59,378 nucleotides of DNA, taken from positions 1-59,378 of the forward strand of contig CAKQPS010000007.1 in the NCBI GenBank assembly GCA_934270475.1, written 5' to 3'. Made by a program: the position numbers and the translations under genes. Each line of letters starts with the position of its first letter. The first letter of the stretch is position 1. This DNA is from an uncultured Alphaproteobacteria bacterium (GTDB lineage: Bacteria; Pseudomonadota; Alphaproteobacteria; RF32; CAG-239). The notes beneath the pieces were generated by a model. That model did not search any database and was not told where the DNA came from. It worked only from the letters and a program-made list of their open reading frames with translations. Positions 50,190 to 59,041 of the stretch are shown piece by piece.

Positions 50190-51068
50190 TCAGATTTTTT
50201 TGCTTAAAGCACAACGCAGCTTTGCCACATAATGCTCGCGGGACTGGATTTCTTCAAACTCATACGGATAGTTTTCTACGACCGCCCTAAATGAATTTTC
50301 CATTGCTGCAATCAGCTTAAAACAACCTTTGCGCATTAAGCAGTCCAATCCTTGAGGGTGGCTGGCAAAAATACGAAAGTTCTCAAGTTCACTGTTTTGT
50401 TTTTCATTTTTTTGCAAAAAACAAAACAATTCCTCATTTGGAACACAGGCAGCCCAGCTGTAAATAATCACTCTAATCCGCGGGTCGTCAATCACTGTCA
50501 TATCAAATTTATTCAAATAAGAAATGACAAGTTCGCTTTGACCGGCTTTAACCAAAGCCATTATTTCGCCGCAATGCAAAAGTATGTCGAAACACTCGTC
50601 CTGCACCAAAAGCTTTACAGGGAAAACACCCCGCCAAGATTCCGCTGTTTCTATGGTTGTGCTTTTAACTATATTAAACACATTTCCAGCAGCTTTCCAC
50701 CAGTCATAAATGAATTTGTCTGAAAGCCTATTGTCTGTGGCAGTATCATCGCCTGAGAGTGCCAAAAACCAAAGCAAAGCATTGTTCCACCCTCGTACGC
50801 CGCTAGCGTTGCTTATTCCACGCGGAATAATAAGATGACTCCGAAAGAAATTTTCAACCCAGCAAGCAGATTCCGGCACACATTTTTGCTGTCGCATTTT
50901 TTTATACATACGCAGCAAAAGCTCTACATCAGCTAAATACATTTTCTGCGGCTTGGTGCAAAAATCTTTAAGTAGATTCCAATCATCTCTGCTTGTTACA
51001 AACAACAGAAATTCTGCGGTAGTTTTCCGTTTTTCCTTAACTGAAATTTTTTTTATCATATTTTGCAA
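50190..51068 (-). CDS. Unknown protein, paralogue B of a tandem pair
   Basis: 292 residues with the same block order as paralogue A: IPRGISNASGVRGWN, FIYDWW, SWRGVFP, LLHCGEI, YLNKFDM, NFRIFASHPQGLDCLM, FRAVVENYP. It has its own TTGACT-N17-TAATAG promoter and its own terminator, so the pair are separate transcription units after a duplication. Cytoplasmic; no known family. ATG 51068 has no clear ribosome-binding site, as in paralogue A. Confidence 0.7.
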   Translation of the reverse strand: MQNMIKKISVKEKRKTTAEFLLFVTSRDDWNLLKDFCTKPQKMYLADVELLLRMYKKMRQQKCVPESACWVENFFRSHLIIPRGISNASGVRGWNNALLWFLALSGDDTATDNRLSDKFIYDWWKAAGNVFNIVKSTTIETAESWRGVFPVKLLVQDECFDILLHCGEIMALVKAGQSELVISYLNKFDMTVIDDPRIRVIIYSWAACVPNEELFCFLQKNEKQNSELENFRIFASHPQGLDCLMRKGCFKLIAAMENSFRAVVENYPYEFEEIQSREHYVAKLRCALSKKI

Positions 51069-51101
51069 AATTATAACGTTAATAATAGATTTGTACCTGC
51101 T

Positions 51102-51130
51102 CTATTATCACATTTAAATGCTCTAGTCAA
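51102..51130 (-). promoter_or_regulatory. Promoter of paralogue B
   Basis: Minus strand TTGACT (51130-51125), 17 bp, TAATAG (51107-51102). Confidence 0.65.
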
Positions 51131-51157
51131 CTTATACTAAAAAAAAGAATTAGCCGT

Positions 51158-51472
51158 TTATTCGTCGTCTAAAATAATAAATTCATCATCGCCGATTACG
51201 TTCAAAACCGCACGGGCGCGCTCATCAAGCAAATCCAAATCCAAACTGGCAGATGAAAGCAAATCAACTTTCTGCTTCCAATCCTGACGCTGTTTATCAT
51301 AATTTTCATTAACTTTTTCTGCTTCGGCAACCTTATCCATCAAATATATATAGCGGAAGAATCCCCTGTCGCCTTTAATCGCAAAATAGGTAAAATATGA
51401 GAATAAAGCCATCAGCAACACAATAAAGCCCGAGCTTTTGCATTTTGCGATGATATATGACCAAAATCCCAT
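51158..51472 (-). CDS. FtsB/DivIC-family septum protein
   Basis: A single N-terminal helix (about residues 15-33) is followed by a coiled coil (YLMDKVAEAEKVNENYDKQR) and the family's LDLDLLDERARAVLNVIGDDE end. This family links FtsL and FtsQ at the division site. The length of 104 is typical. It sits next to the lol genes rather than eno/pdh, where alphaproteobacterial ftsB is often found. Confidence 0.8.
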   Translation of the reverse strand: MGFWSYIIAKCKSSGFIVLLMALFSYFTYFAIKGDRGFFRYIYLMDKVAEAEKVNENYDKQRQDWKQKVDLLSSASLDLDLLDERARAVLNVIGDDEFIILDDE

Positions 51473-51545
51473 TTTTTACCTCTATATCTCTTTTCTTTTT
51501 ATTATTAGAGCTTATCTTTATTAAAAAAAGGTTAGTTTCACCAAC

Positions 51546-52265
51546 TTAATAAAAATTTTCTGTATTCTTCAAAAAATTGCTGCTACGGTTTTCTATTAAA
51601 GTTCCGTCCTTTAAATTAACCACCCTATCCATTTTGTTCGCCAAATCAATATTATGCGTAGCAATCAGGGCGGAAAGTCCGGTTTCTTTCACCACTTCCA
51701 AAAGCGTAAAAAACACATTGTCCGACGTATTCGGATCCAAATTTCCGGTTGGTTCATCTGCCAAAAGCAATTTCGGAGTGTTTGCCAAAGCGCGGGCAAT
51801 TGCGACTCGCTGCTGTTCTCCACCGGAAAGCTCTGCCGGACGGTGATGTTCTCTTTCGCTCAGCCCCAAACGCTGCAGCAGCCACATAGCTTTCTCGTGC
51901 GCCTCTTTATATTTTGCTCCGGCAATAAGCTGCGGAATAATCACATTTTCAGCAGCGTCAAAATCCGGCAGCAAATTATGATATTGATACACAAAACCTA
52001 AATAATCCCGACGCAAAGCCGTACGCACATTGTCAGAATTTCCGGTGCAGTTTTCGCCATCTATATAAACTTCGCCGTCTGTAGGATTTTCAAGCAATCC
52101 AGCAATTTGCAGCATTGTCGATTTACCCGAGCCGGACGGACCGATAAGCGCCACCACTTCTTTAGGTTTAATATCCAAGTTCACGTTTTTCAAAACTTCC
52201 AAAACTTCATTGCCCTGCCGGAAAGTCTTGTTAATATTTTTTAAGCTCAAAGTAGTGTTATTCAT
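51546..52265 (-). CDS. lolD: Lipoprotein-releasing ABC ATPase LolD
   Basis: It powers extraction of outer-membrane lipoproteins. Walker A GPSGSGKST (42-50), signature LSGGEQQR near 144 and Walker B LLLADEPTGNLD are present. It starts inside the end of lolC (8-base overlap), so the two are coupled. Confidence 0.93.
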   Translation of the reverse strand: MNNTTLSLKNINKTFRQGNEVLEVLKNVNLDIKPKEVVALIGPSGSGKSTMLQIAGLLENPTDGEVYIDGENCTGNSDNVRTALRRDYLGFVYQYHNLLPDFDAAENVIIPQLIAGAKYKEAHEKAMWLLQRLGLSEREHHRPAELSGGEQQRVAIARALANTPKLLLADEPTGNLDPNTSDNVFFTLLEVVKETGLSALIATHNIDLANKMDRVVNLKDGTLIENRSSNFLKNTENFY

Positions 52266-53502
52266 AGCGCAAAGCCTCCGAAGGGTCTAATTTTGCAGCG
52301 CGGTAAGCCGGATACAAAGTTGCTAAAAACGATAGAACCAAAGTCAATACCACCACCAAACTAACTTCCATTGTGTCGACTTTTGCCGGCAGTTTTGATA
52401 AAAAGTAAATTTCTGCCGAAAACAAATCACGCCCCATCATATTTTGTAAAAACTGTCTGATATTTTCGATATTGTCGCAAAACAGCAATCCCAAAGCCAC
52501 GCCGATAGCTGTTCCCACAAAGCCGATAAAAGCTCCGTCCAAAAAGAAAATGCGCATAATCATTCCGCGGGTTGCGCCCATAGTTCTAAGCACTGCCACA
52601 TCTCGGCTTTTGTCTTTTACCAGCATAATCAAGCCGGTAATAATATTAAATGCCGCCACCAAAATAATCAGCGTCAAAATCAAAAACATCACATTGCGTT
52701 CCACGTCTATGGCATTAAAAAAGGCAGAATTTGTCTGTTTCCAGTCATAAACATAAGCATCTAAGCTAACGCTTTTTTCAATCAAAGCACGCAGTTTTGG
52801 CAGCTGTTTTTCGTCTTGCAGACTGACGTCAATCACCGTTGCGGAATCTTTTAAGCCAAAATATTTCTGCGCTGCTTCCAAAGGCATAAAAACATAGTTG
52901 GAGTCATATTCGTACATTCCCATATTGAAAGTTCCGATAACTTGATATGACTTAATTCTTGGTACTGAACCAAACGCCGTAACTTTGCCGTTTGGCGAAA
53001 TCAAAGTAATTTCATCGCCCACAAACACGCCCAGTTTTTGCGCCAGCTTTTCGCCCAAAACCACAACATCGCCTTCAAAGCCTTCTATATCCATAGAGGC
53101 AAATCCATCGCGCATAACTTTTTTCTTGAGTATATCCGTTTTTTCAATACCGCGAACCATTGCGCCTTCTGCCCCGCGCACCGATGACACCAACAGCTGT
53201 TTTTCAATCATCGGCAATGCCGATTCAATGCCGTCAATGCTTTCCAGCGTGCTCACAGCTTGCTTGTAATTATTAAACGGGAAACCAGCAGACGCCACAA
53301 TGGCTATATGTCCGTTAATTCCCAAAATACGATTAAGCAGTTCGGCTTTAAAGCCGTTCATTACAGACATCACAATAATCAGCGTAGCCACACCCAGCGC
53401 AATGCCCGTAAAGGCAAAACCGGTAATAACCGAAATAAATCCTTCTTTCCGTTTAGCCCGCAAATAGCGCCAAGCCGCCAGCCGTTCAAACTTTGAAAAC
53501 AA
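52258..53502 (-). CDS. lolC: Lipoprotein-releasing permease LolC/LolE
   Basis: Four membrane helices (one near residue 25-48, three after 270) flank a periplasmic MacB-type domain. The start FERLAAWRYLRAKRKEGFISVITGFAFTGIALGVATLI is typical. The start codon appears to be TTG (53502), supported by GGGAGA eight bases upstream; an ATG nearby is out of frame. Only one permease gene is present, so the complex is probably a homodimer, as in many alphaproteobacteria. Confidence 0.92.
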   Translation of the reverse strand: MFSKFERLAAWRYLRAKRKEGFISVITGFAFTGIALGVATLIIVMSVMNGFKAELLNRILGINGHIAIVASAGFPFNNYKQAVSTLESIDGIESALPMIEKQLLVSSVRGAEGAMVRGIEKTDILKKKVMRDGFASMDIEGFEGDVVVLGEKLAQKLGVFVGDEITLISPNGKVTAFGSVPRIKSYQVIGTFNMGMYEYDSNYVFMPLEAAQKYFGLKDSATVIDVSLQDEKQLPKLRALIEKSVSLDAYVYDWKQTNSAFFNAIDVERNVMFLILTLIILVAAFNIITGLIMLVKDKSRDVAVLRTMGATRGMIMRIFFLDGAFIGFVGTAIGVALGLLFCDNIENIRQFLQNMMGRDLFSAEIYFLSKLPAKVDTMEVSLVVVLTLVLSFLATLYPAYRAAKLDPSEALRYE

Positions 53503-53592
53503 TGCATTTCTCCCATATTTTTGTTGAATGTAGCTAAAAGCGGTAAATTTTGCAAGTTTTTCAAACGGATATGCACAAGGTTATTTTTATAT

Positions 53593-54588
53593 TCACATAC
53601 CGATTTTTTGATTTAGCTTTAAAATGTCGACAATAGAAAAAACTGTATAAAATTGTTCAAAAACACGGTCGACTTTCTTTTTGTTGACATTGCTTCTGAA
53701 AAACGAACAAGCCTCAAACATATCTTGCTTGGTCGATATTGCCAACAACAGCTGGTTATCGTCAAAGCTGAATTGTATAGATTTACCGCCGTACAATTCG
53801 CTTAATTTCAGCATACGCTCCATAAACGCCGTTGTCAGCAAATAGCGCGCTTCTATTTGGTCGGAAGAATAAACTTCAAACAAATCTTCAAACCACATAT
53901 CTTCCAGTTTTACCCGCTGCAAGCCGGATATATGCTTGAACACATTGAATATTCCTTTGTCTTTCAAAACAACAGTGCGTCCTTTAAAATTTTTGTTCAT
54001 AGTCAACAAAACGCATATTCCCTGAAACACCGTTTTTTTCTTGGTTTCACGGTGTCCAAAACGGCTGCCGTTTGAACTGATATCCATAACTTCATATGAG
54101 GTTTGATTTTGCAAAGTTTCTTCTGAAATCGTAATACCGACGTCTTTATATGTGCCGGAAAAAAAGTCATCGCCTTTATGCAGATTATAACTACCGAACA
54201 GTTCAGATTTTTTCAAAAGCGCGTCTGGCAGATAGTGTTCATTTTCATAGCTGAAACTGCCGAAAAAATTTGCAAAATCAGCCATAATAGTTTTTTTTGC
54301 TTTCTTTTTATAAAAATAAATCGGTCCGCGCAAAACCATAATGACACCGCCGGACAGCACCAGCACCATTCCGATATCCGGCAAGTTATCATTAGATGTC
54401 GTAATCAGCGTCAACAACACCAGCGGATAAAAAATCGCCGCCATTATCAGCAGAACAATAAACATTCCCAAATAACGGTTGCGGATTTTATCGTTTTCCT
54501 GCAGCTTAGGCTGCAAAATCCGCTCATAATAATCATCGAATTTTGCTTTAAGTTCTTTGAAATTTTTATCTGCCGTCAAATCAATCAT
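53593..54588 (-). CDS. DUF3137 membrane protein, copy A
   Basis: Two helices at about 41-65 and 75-92, then a soluble domain with the family blocks GTYKDVGITISEE, FEVYSSDQIEARYLLTTAFMERMLKL and FDDNQLLLAIS. DUF3137 genes are often found with lemA, which lies two genes upstream. The start overlaps copy B by 8 bases. Confidence 0.8.
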   Translation of the reverse strand: MIDLTADKNFKELKAKFDDYYERILQPKLQENDKIRNRYLGMFIVLLIMAAIFYPLVLLTLITTSNDNLPDIGMVLVLSGGVIMVLRGPIYFYKKKAKKTIMADFANFFGSFSYENEHYLPDALLKKSELFGSYNLHKGDDFFSGTYKDVGITISEETLQNQTSYEVMDISSNGSRFGHRETKKKTVFQGICVLLTMNKNFKGRTVVLKDKGIFNVFKHISGLQRVKLEDMWFEDLFEVYSSDQIEARYLLTTAFMERMLKLSELYGGKSIQFSFDDNQLLLAISTKQDMFEACSFFRSNVNKKKVDRVFEQFYTVFSIVDILKLNQKIGM

Positions 54589-55498
54589 GCGCCGCAGCCA
54601 TTTCTGCCAAAGTTTCTAAAATGCAGATAATATTAAATGCTTTTTCCAACTGTTTATCGACTTGTTCGAATTGTTTTTCCGTTCCTGCCGAATGCCAAAC
54701 ACTGCTTTCATGATACGCTAACGCACCGTTTTGCAAAAATATATCAAGCTTGCTGCCGTCCAGCTGAAAATACAGCTTAGACGCATGAAACGCCTCGCGC
54801 AAATCCAGCAAATTTTCAAACAGAGCCGCACAGACCACATAATTTTTGACGCTGTTGCTTTCAGTGAAAGTTAAAAAGTAATTTGAAATCGGCACGGAAC
54901 ATGCCGTTCTTTCTAAATCATTATATTTTTTCTGCTTAAAAAAGCCGCCTTTTTCAAACAAATTCAATTTGCCTTTTATTGACTGAGAAAGCCGGCAGCT
55001 TAGCAACATCCCCGCTCCTGCTTTGCTTTTTTTCTTATCATCGACACTGTACAAAGTAATGCTTTGCAAAACAAATTTTTTGTTTTCATCTGCAACCGCA
55101 AAACTTTGCAAAGCTTCATTGTGCGGCGGTAAAAAATCCCCGCTCAAAGCAACCGGCTGCTCATATTGAGTCTGCCAATCGCCGTAATATTTGAAAAACT
55201 CATCTAAGATATGGAAACTATGTTCTTTGACAAGACGTTTAGTATAAAAAAACAAAAACAAAATTGACGCAGCCGCCGTCAGGCATAGTTGTTCCCACGA
55301 AAGCGATTTGCCGTTAACCAAATGATGAAACAGCACAATTAAAACATTTGCACTATTCACAAAAAACAAAATACCAAAATAAAGCCAAATTTTGCTTTTA
55401 ATTTTTTGCCGATACTTATTTTCATTTTCCAGCAAAGGTGTAATATTTTGCTTTAAAAAATCCGACAAATCATCTTGCTGTTCAATATTTTCCACCAT
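54581..55498 (-). CDS. DUF3137-like membrane protein, copy B (diverged)
   Basis: 305 residues with the same plan as copy A: two helices (about 33-50, 62-81), then a soluble domain (LSGDFLPPHNEA, YFLTFTESNSVKNYVVCAALFENLLDLRE, FQLDGSKLDIFLQ). It lacks the YSSDQIEARYLL core of copy A, so function may differ. AGGGGA precedes the ATG. Probably an ancient duplication of the next gene. Confidence 0.6.
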   Translation of the reverse strand: MVENIEQQDDLSDFLKQNITPLLENENKYRQKIKSKIWLYFGILFFVNSANVLIVLFHHLVNGKSLSWEQLCLTAAASILFLFFYTKRLVKEHSFHILDEFFKYYGDWQTQYEQPVALSGDFLPPHNEALQSFAVADENKKFVLQSITLYSVDDKKKSKAGAGMLLSCRLSQSIKGKLNLFEKGGFFKQKKYNDLERTACSVPISNYFLTFTESNSVKNYVVCAALFENLLDLREAFHASKLYFQLDGSKLDIFLQNGALAYHESSVWHSAGTEKQFEQVDKQLEKAFNIICILETLAEMAAAHD

Positions 55499-55511
55499 TA
55501 TAGTCCCCTAC

Positions 55512-56093
55512 CTATTTAAAATAATTGCTGCTGTTTATCGGCTGTTTTTCTGTTTCGCTTATTTCAAAAAACGGCGTATCCGCATAGTTAACACCCACCA
55601 GCTTAGCCACCAAATTTCCTGGGAAAATTTCAACGGAGTTTTTCAAGCGGTTAACATTAGAGTTATAAAAACGGCGGGCAGCCGAAATATGCTCTTCCAC
55701 TTCATTCATACTCTGCATGGCGGCAATCATGGTTTGATTAGATTTCAAATCCGGATAGTTTTCCAAAGATACCTTAAAATCATTAAGTTTTTGATTGAGC
55801 AGACTTTCTAATTCCATTTTTTCTTTCGGCGTCCCCACAAAGGTGCTGGACATAGCCTTAGTGCGAAGTTCGGTAAGTTCGGTCATCAATGATTTTTCAT
55901 GCTCCATAAACTTTGCCGCCATCTGCAGCATATTCGGAATCAAATCATAGCGTTTTTTTAATTGCGCATCAATATCCGCCGCCGATTCTCTAACTTTGTT
56001 GCGAACCGTTATCAACCGTACATATTGCGCATAAAACAACACAATAACCACCACACCGCCTATAACCCACGGCTCCGACCAATTTATTTCCAT
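55512..56093 (-). CDS. lemA: LemA-family protein
   Basis: A short N-terminal helix (8-25) is followed by the LemA pattern RNKVRESAADIDAQLKKRYDLIPNMLQMAAKFMEHEKSLMTELTELR and, later, AARRFYNSNVNRLKNSVEIFPGNLVAKLVG. AGGAG precedes the ATG. It starts a three-gene unit with the two DUF3137 proteins, a known association of unknown role at the membrane. Confidence 0.93.
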   Translation of the reverse strand: MEINWSEPWVIGGVVVIVLFYAQYVRLITVRNKVRESAADIDAQLKKRYDLIPNMLQMAAKFMEHEKSLMTELTELRTKAMSSTFVGTPKEKMELESLLNQKLNDFKVSLENYPDLKSNQTMIAAMQSMNEVEEHISAARRFYNSNVNRLKNSVEIFPGNLVAKLVGVNYADTPFFEISETEKQPINSSNYFK

Positions 56094-56170
56094 AACAATC
56101 TCCTGTTTATATTTTTTGTCATTTTAACGCGCTAATCTTAAAAAATTCCTAAAAATCATTTTGTTAACCC

Positions 56171-56199
56171 TTGATAATGCGCTTGTCCTGTGATATGAT
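56171..56199 (+). promoter_or_regulatory. Promoter of the gene at 56219
   Basis: TTGATA (56171-56176), 17 bp, TATGAT (56194-56199), with TG one base before the -10 box. Confidence 0.65.
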
Positions 56200-56218
56200 A
56201 ATTTTAAGGAGTTAAACT

Positions 56219-56737
56219 ATGGATTTTTATAAAAATACAGTTTCACCGCGGCGGGTACACAAGCTCTTAGATAAATTAAGCGCTCTGAACAAAGAGCACA
56301 GCGCCAAATTTCACCCCGCCGCATCAAAAGAAAAAAACATTGAACAGCCGCAGGTGTCAAAGCTAAAAAAATTGCCTAAGCTGTCTGCTGCCGAAATGAT
56401 TGTCCGCCTGAGAATGGGCAAGCCTATAACCGAGCAGCCGCACAAAAAAGCTTTTCTCCGCCGCAAAAACACCAATCAGACGGAAAATCGCGATGTTGCA
56501 CTAAATCAAATTATGCACAATATATCCGACTCACGCCGTAAAATGATAGAAAACCTCATCAATCACGACAGCAGCAACGATTCTGAGGCAACTAAAATCA
56601 AGAACAAACGTTTAATCGACAAGCTGACTGGCAGAGATTTGGAACGTTCCGAGCTGACTTTAGAAAACAGCCGCGAGCATGAACGCGAACATACTAAAGC
56701 GCACTTCCGCGTTAGACAGCGCCAGCACACTAGATAA
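56219..56737 (+). CDS. Basic unknown protein
   Basis: The 172-residue product is rich in Lys, Arg and His with little hydrophobic content, possibly a nucleic-acid-binding or disordered protein. AAGGAG precedes the ATG and a good promoter is present. I see no known motif. Confidence 0.65.
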   Translation: MDFYKNTVSPRRVHKLLDKLSALNKEHSAKFHPAASKEKNIEQPQVSKLKKLPKLSAAEMIVRLRMGKPITEQPHKKAFLRRKNTNQTENRDVALNQIMHNISDSRRKMIENLINHDSSNDSEATKIKNKRLIDKLTGRDLERSELTLENSREHEREHTKAHFRVRQRQHTR

Positions 56738-56763
56738 CACAAAATCGCTTGACAAATTATATC

Positions 56764-56799
56764 TTTTTGACTAAAGCTGAATTTAGTCAAAAATTTTTT
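56764..56799 (+). terminator. Perfect 12-bp palindrome, terminator or operator
   Basis: TTTTTGACTAAA (56764-56775) and TTTAGTCAAAAA (56782-56793) with a 6-nt loop, then ATTTTTT. It ends 10 bases before the next ATG at 56804, so it may terminate the previous gene and also cover the ribosome entry site of the next. Confidence 0.7.
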
Positions 56800-56803
56800 A
56801 AAT

Positions 56804-57298
56804 ATGGATTATATACTTAATTTAATTACCTCCGGTAATGTTGATGAGCTCTCTAAAAAAGTGTTCAATCAGCATCTGTCTCCGCAAAGTGTTTCGGGCT
56901 ATACGCAATGTCTTAATACTGAAGAAGAAATTGCGCTTATACACAAGCTCTTAGAACCTGATTGCAAAAAATGGCTTGATTTTGCCAGCAATTATGTTGA
57001 ACACTACCCCTTATCCGGCAGCGCTGTCATCAATATGGCAGAACATATTGACAAACCATCCGTCCGCACTTTATTTGAAGACAACCTGAAAAAGTATGGC
57101 GCCGGCGAATCTGAAAGTTTGGCAATTTGCAAGCAGCTACGCTCAAAAGACAAACTAGATGCCGAATTTTTAGCGGTGTTTTGCGACAGCGCCCGTCAAA
57201 ATTATGACCGCGTGGTTTATGAACTTGCCCTGATAGGTGAAAAATGGTGGCAGCGCTATGTCGATGCCGTAAAAGCTTATCAGCTGCAATGCCGTTAG
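56804..57298 (+). CDS. Unknown 164-residue protein
   Basis: A soluble, helical, acidic protein (SGYTQCLNTEEEIALIHKLLEP, GEKWWQRYVDAVKAYQLQ) without recognisable domain. No ribosome-binding site is seen because the palindrome at 56764-56793 fills the region. TTGACA at 56749 could be a -35 box but no good -10 box follows at the right distance. A terminator follows. Confidence 0.55.
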   Translation: MDYILNLITSGNVDELSKKVFNQHLSPQSVSGYTQCLNTEEEIALIHKLLEPDCKKWLDFASNYVEHYPLSGSAVINMAEHIDKPSVRTLFEDNLKKYGAGESESLAICKQLRSKDKLDAEFLAVFCDSARQNYDRVVYELALIGEKWWQRYVDAVKAYQLQCR

Positions 57299-57321
57299 CC
57301 TTAATCTGGCTTTCTGCATTA

Positions 57322-57357
57322 AAAACTTCTGTTCCATTGTGAATAGAAGTTTTTTTG
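57322..57357 (+). terminator. Terminator
   Basis: AAAACTTCT (57322-57330) pairs with AGAAGTTTT (57345-57353), followed by TTTT. Confidence 0.8.
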
Positions 57358-57448
57358 TTACAGAATTATGAACTTTTCAGGTACTTTAAAAAAAACATTT
57401 GAGCTTTTTTAAAATATATATAATACTTTGTATATATTGGAGGTACAA

Positions 57449-57889
57449 ATGCGTAATTTATACAATGCCATACATTTAACAAAAGAGCAAAAAATTGCCT
57501 ATATACGAGTGCTGTCCTATTTAGCCAAAGTTGACCGCAATCCGGCTTATATTGAAAAAGATTTTATCAGTAAACTTATTGACCGAATGAATTTATCTAT
57601 AGAAGTTCTGAAACAAATCTATATTCCGCGCAATACCGAAGAATTATATCGTGCACTTATGCCGATTTGCACCAGAGCCATTGCCATTGATTTGCTGCAC
57701 TGCCTATGGTTTGCCGCCTCGGTTAACACAATTATTTCCGATGAAGAAATTATGATTATCCGCAAAATCGCTCAAATTTTACGCATTGACAGCGACACGC
57801 TGCTTAATATTCACCATTTTGTCACCGATGAAATTATGTTTTTGCAGCATGCACGCGAAGTATTGGAAGCCGAAGATATCCGCTGCTAG
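57449..57889 (+). CDS. TerB-like helical protein
   Basis: 146 residues, all helical, with the plan of the TerB/DjlA N-terminal domain: LTKEQKIAYIRVLSYLAKVDRNPAYIEKDFI and a second half ending SDEEIMIIRKIAQILRI. GGAGGT places the ATG at 57449; a longer frame from 57428 has a TTG start. TATAAT lies at 57419-57424 but the -35 spacing is poor. The family is linked to metal or stress responses in other bacteria; the function here is open. Confidence 0.6.
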   Translation: MRNLYNAIHLTKEQKIAYIRVLSYLAKVDRNPAYIEKDFISKLIDRMNLSIEVLKQIYIPRNTEELYRALMPICTRAIAIDLLHCLWFAASVNTIISDEEIMIIRKIAQILRIDSDTLLNIHHFVTDEIMFLQHAREVLEAEDIRC

Positions 57890-57910
57890 TTCATTATATA
57901 TAAACAAACA

Positions 57911-57953
57911 AAAAAGGCTCTGTCCGCTAAAGAACAGAACCTTTGATTTTTTT
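57911..57953. terminator. Bidirectional terminator
   Basis: AAAGGCTCTGT pairs with ACAGAACCTTT with one mismatch; A- and T-runs flank it. Confidence 0.75.
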
Positions 57954-58785
57954 ACTTATTAGAAACCGGAATATTCACCATCGGCACGCTTCCGCCAAAC
58001 ATATACTGCGGCAGCTTGCCGTCCCATCGCTGTACGGCTTCATATTCGGTCAAGCCTTTGTTTTTAGCCAAAGCCGCGGCTTTAATTTCCATAGCTTCTG
58101 CTTCAGCCTTGGCAGTTATAACCTGCTGATTAGCCTCCTCGGTAACACGGCGCGTATTGTTAACGGCTTCCTGAGCTTTTTGCTCGGCAATAACCTTGTC
58201 TTCAATCGCCCCCTCAAATTTGTCGGAATAGTCAATGTCTATCAGTTGAAACGAAATGTTTTGGAAATAATTTCTTCCCAAATTTTCGTTTAACTTTTGG
58301 ACAATTTCCAAACGAGCTTTGTCACGATTGCTAACCAAATCTTGAGCCTGCCACTTGCCGATAACGTCTTTAATCACGTCAGCCAGCACCGGAATAATCT
58401 TTTTCGCCTCATAGTCCATACCTGTGGTCTCATAAAGCTGATAAACATTATTCGGGTTCAGATTATACGTAAACGTATATTTCAGACTCGCGGTCTGAAC
58501 ATCTGACGTGTAAGTAGACACAGAGTCGGTCATTTTTTGAGTCCGCACGTCAATCGGAATCATCTTAGCCACAAAAGGAGCCTTGAAACCAATTCCGTTA
58601 ACATAACTCTGTGGCTCGACCTTGCCGAACATAACCTGAACACCACGGTAGCCCGGATCTATTACATAAACCGAACTCCAGGCAAGAGCCAGCACAAATG
58701 CTGCAACAACACAGATGATTGACCATGTCGACCACTTTAACCTGCTTTTATTGCTGTCACCGCTGTTTCCAAAATAATTACTCAT
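57952..58785 (-). CDS. Prohibitin-like SPFH protein
   Basis: One helix (about residues 20-42) precedes the SPFH domain (VIDPGYRGVQVMFGKVEPQSYVNGIGFKAPF) and a coiled coil (AEAEAMEIKAAALAKNKGL) with the prohibitin-type C-terminus (YEAVQRWDGKLPQYMFGG). Bacterial prohibitins scaffold membrane proteases such as FtsH. It is a second, distinct SPFH gene beside the QmcA-like one at 45119. Only a weak ribosome-binding site is visible. Confidence 0.88.
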   Translation of the reverse strand: MSNYFGNSGDSNKSRLKWSTWSIICVVAAFVLALAWSSVYVIDPGYRGVQVMFGKVEPQSYVNGIGFKAPFVAKMIPIDVRTQKMTDSVSTYTSDVQTASLKYTFTYNLNPNNVYQLYETTGMDYEAKKIIPVLADVIKDVIGKWQAQDLVSNRDKARLEIVQKLNENLGRNYFQNISFQLIDIDYSDKFEGAIEDKVIAEQKAQEAVNNTRRVTEEANQQVITAKAEAEAMEIKAAALAKNKGLTEYEAVQRWDGKLPQYMFGGSVPMVNIPVSNK

Positions 58786-58839
58786 AATCTAAAAATTTTT
58801 TGAAGTTAATAATATTAAGAATTATAAAAAAGTAATGAT

Positions 58840-58868
58840 TTAGTACTCTTTTCACAGACAAAAGTCAA
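58840..58868 (-). promoter_or_regulatory. Promoter of the prohibitin-like gene
   Basis: Minus strand TTGACT (58868-58863), 17 bp, TACTAA (58845-58840). Confidence 0.65.
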
Positions 58869-58916
58869 GAAAATTGCAAAAAAATTATAAGTGTAAATTT
58901 TTTTATAAAAAAAGTA

Positions 58917-58945
58917 TTGCAAATAAAAACATTATGCTTTATACA
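58917..58945 (+). promoter_or_regulatory. tRNA-Lys promoter
   Basis: TTGCAA (58917-58922), 17 bp, TATACA (58940-58945), about 20 bases before the tRNA. Confidence 0.75.
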
Positions 58946-58964
58946 ATACATAAATTGTTGATAT

Positions 58965-59041
58965 GCGTGCGTAGCTCAGTTGGCTAGAGCAACTGACTCT
59001 TAATCAGTGGGTCCAGGGTTCGAATCCCTGCGCGCGTACCA
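58965..59041 (+). tRNA. tRNA-Lys (anticodon CUU)
   Basis: A 77-nt cloverleaf with encoded CCA. The acceptor GCGTGCG pairs with CGCGCGT (with G-U pairs at 1:72 and 4:69), the D arm starts TAGCTCAGTTGG, the anticodon arm ACTGA-CTCTTAA-TCAGT gives CTT, and the T arm is CAGGG-TTCGAAT-CCCTG. The last 19 nt are repeated downstream. Confidence 0.97.
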
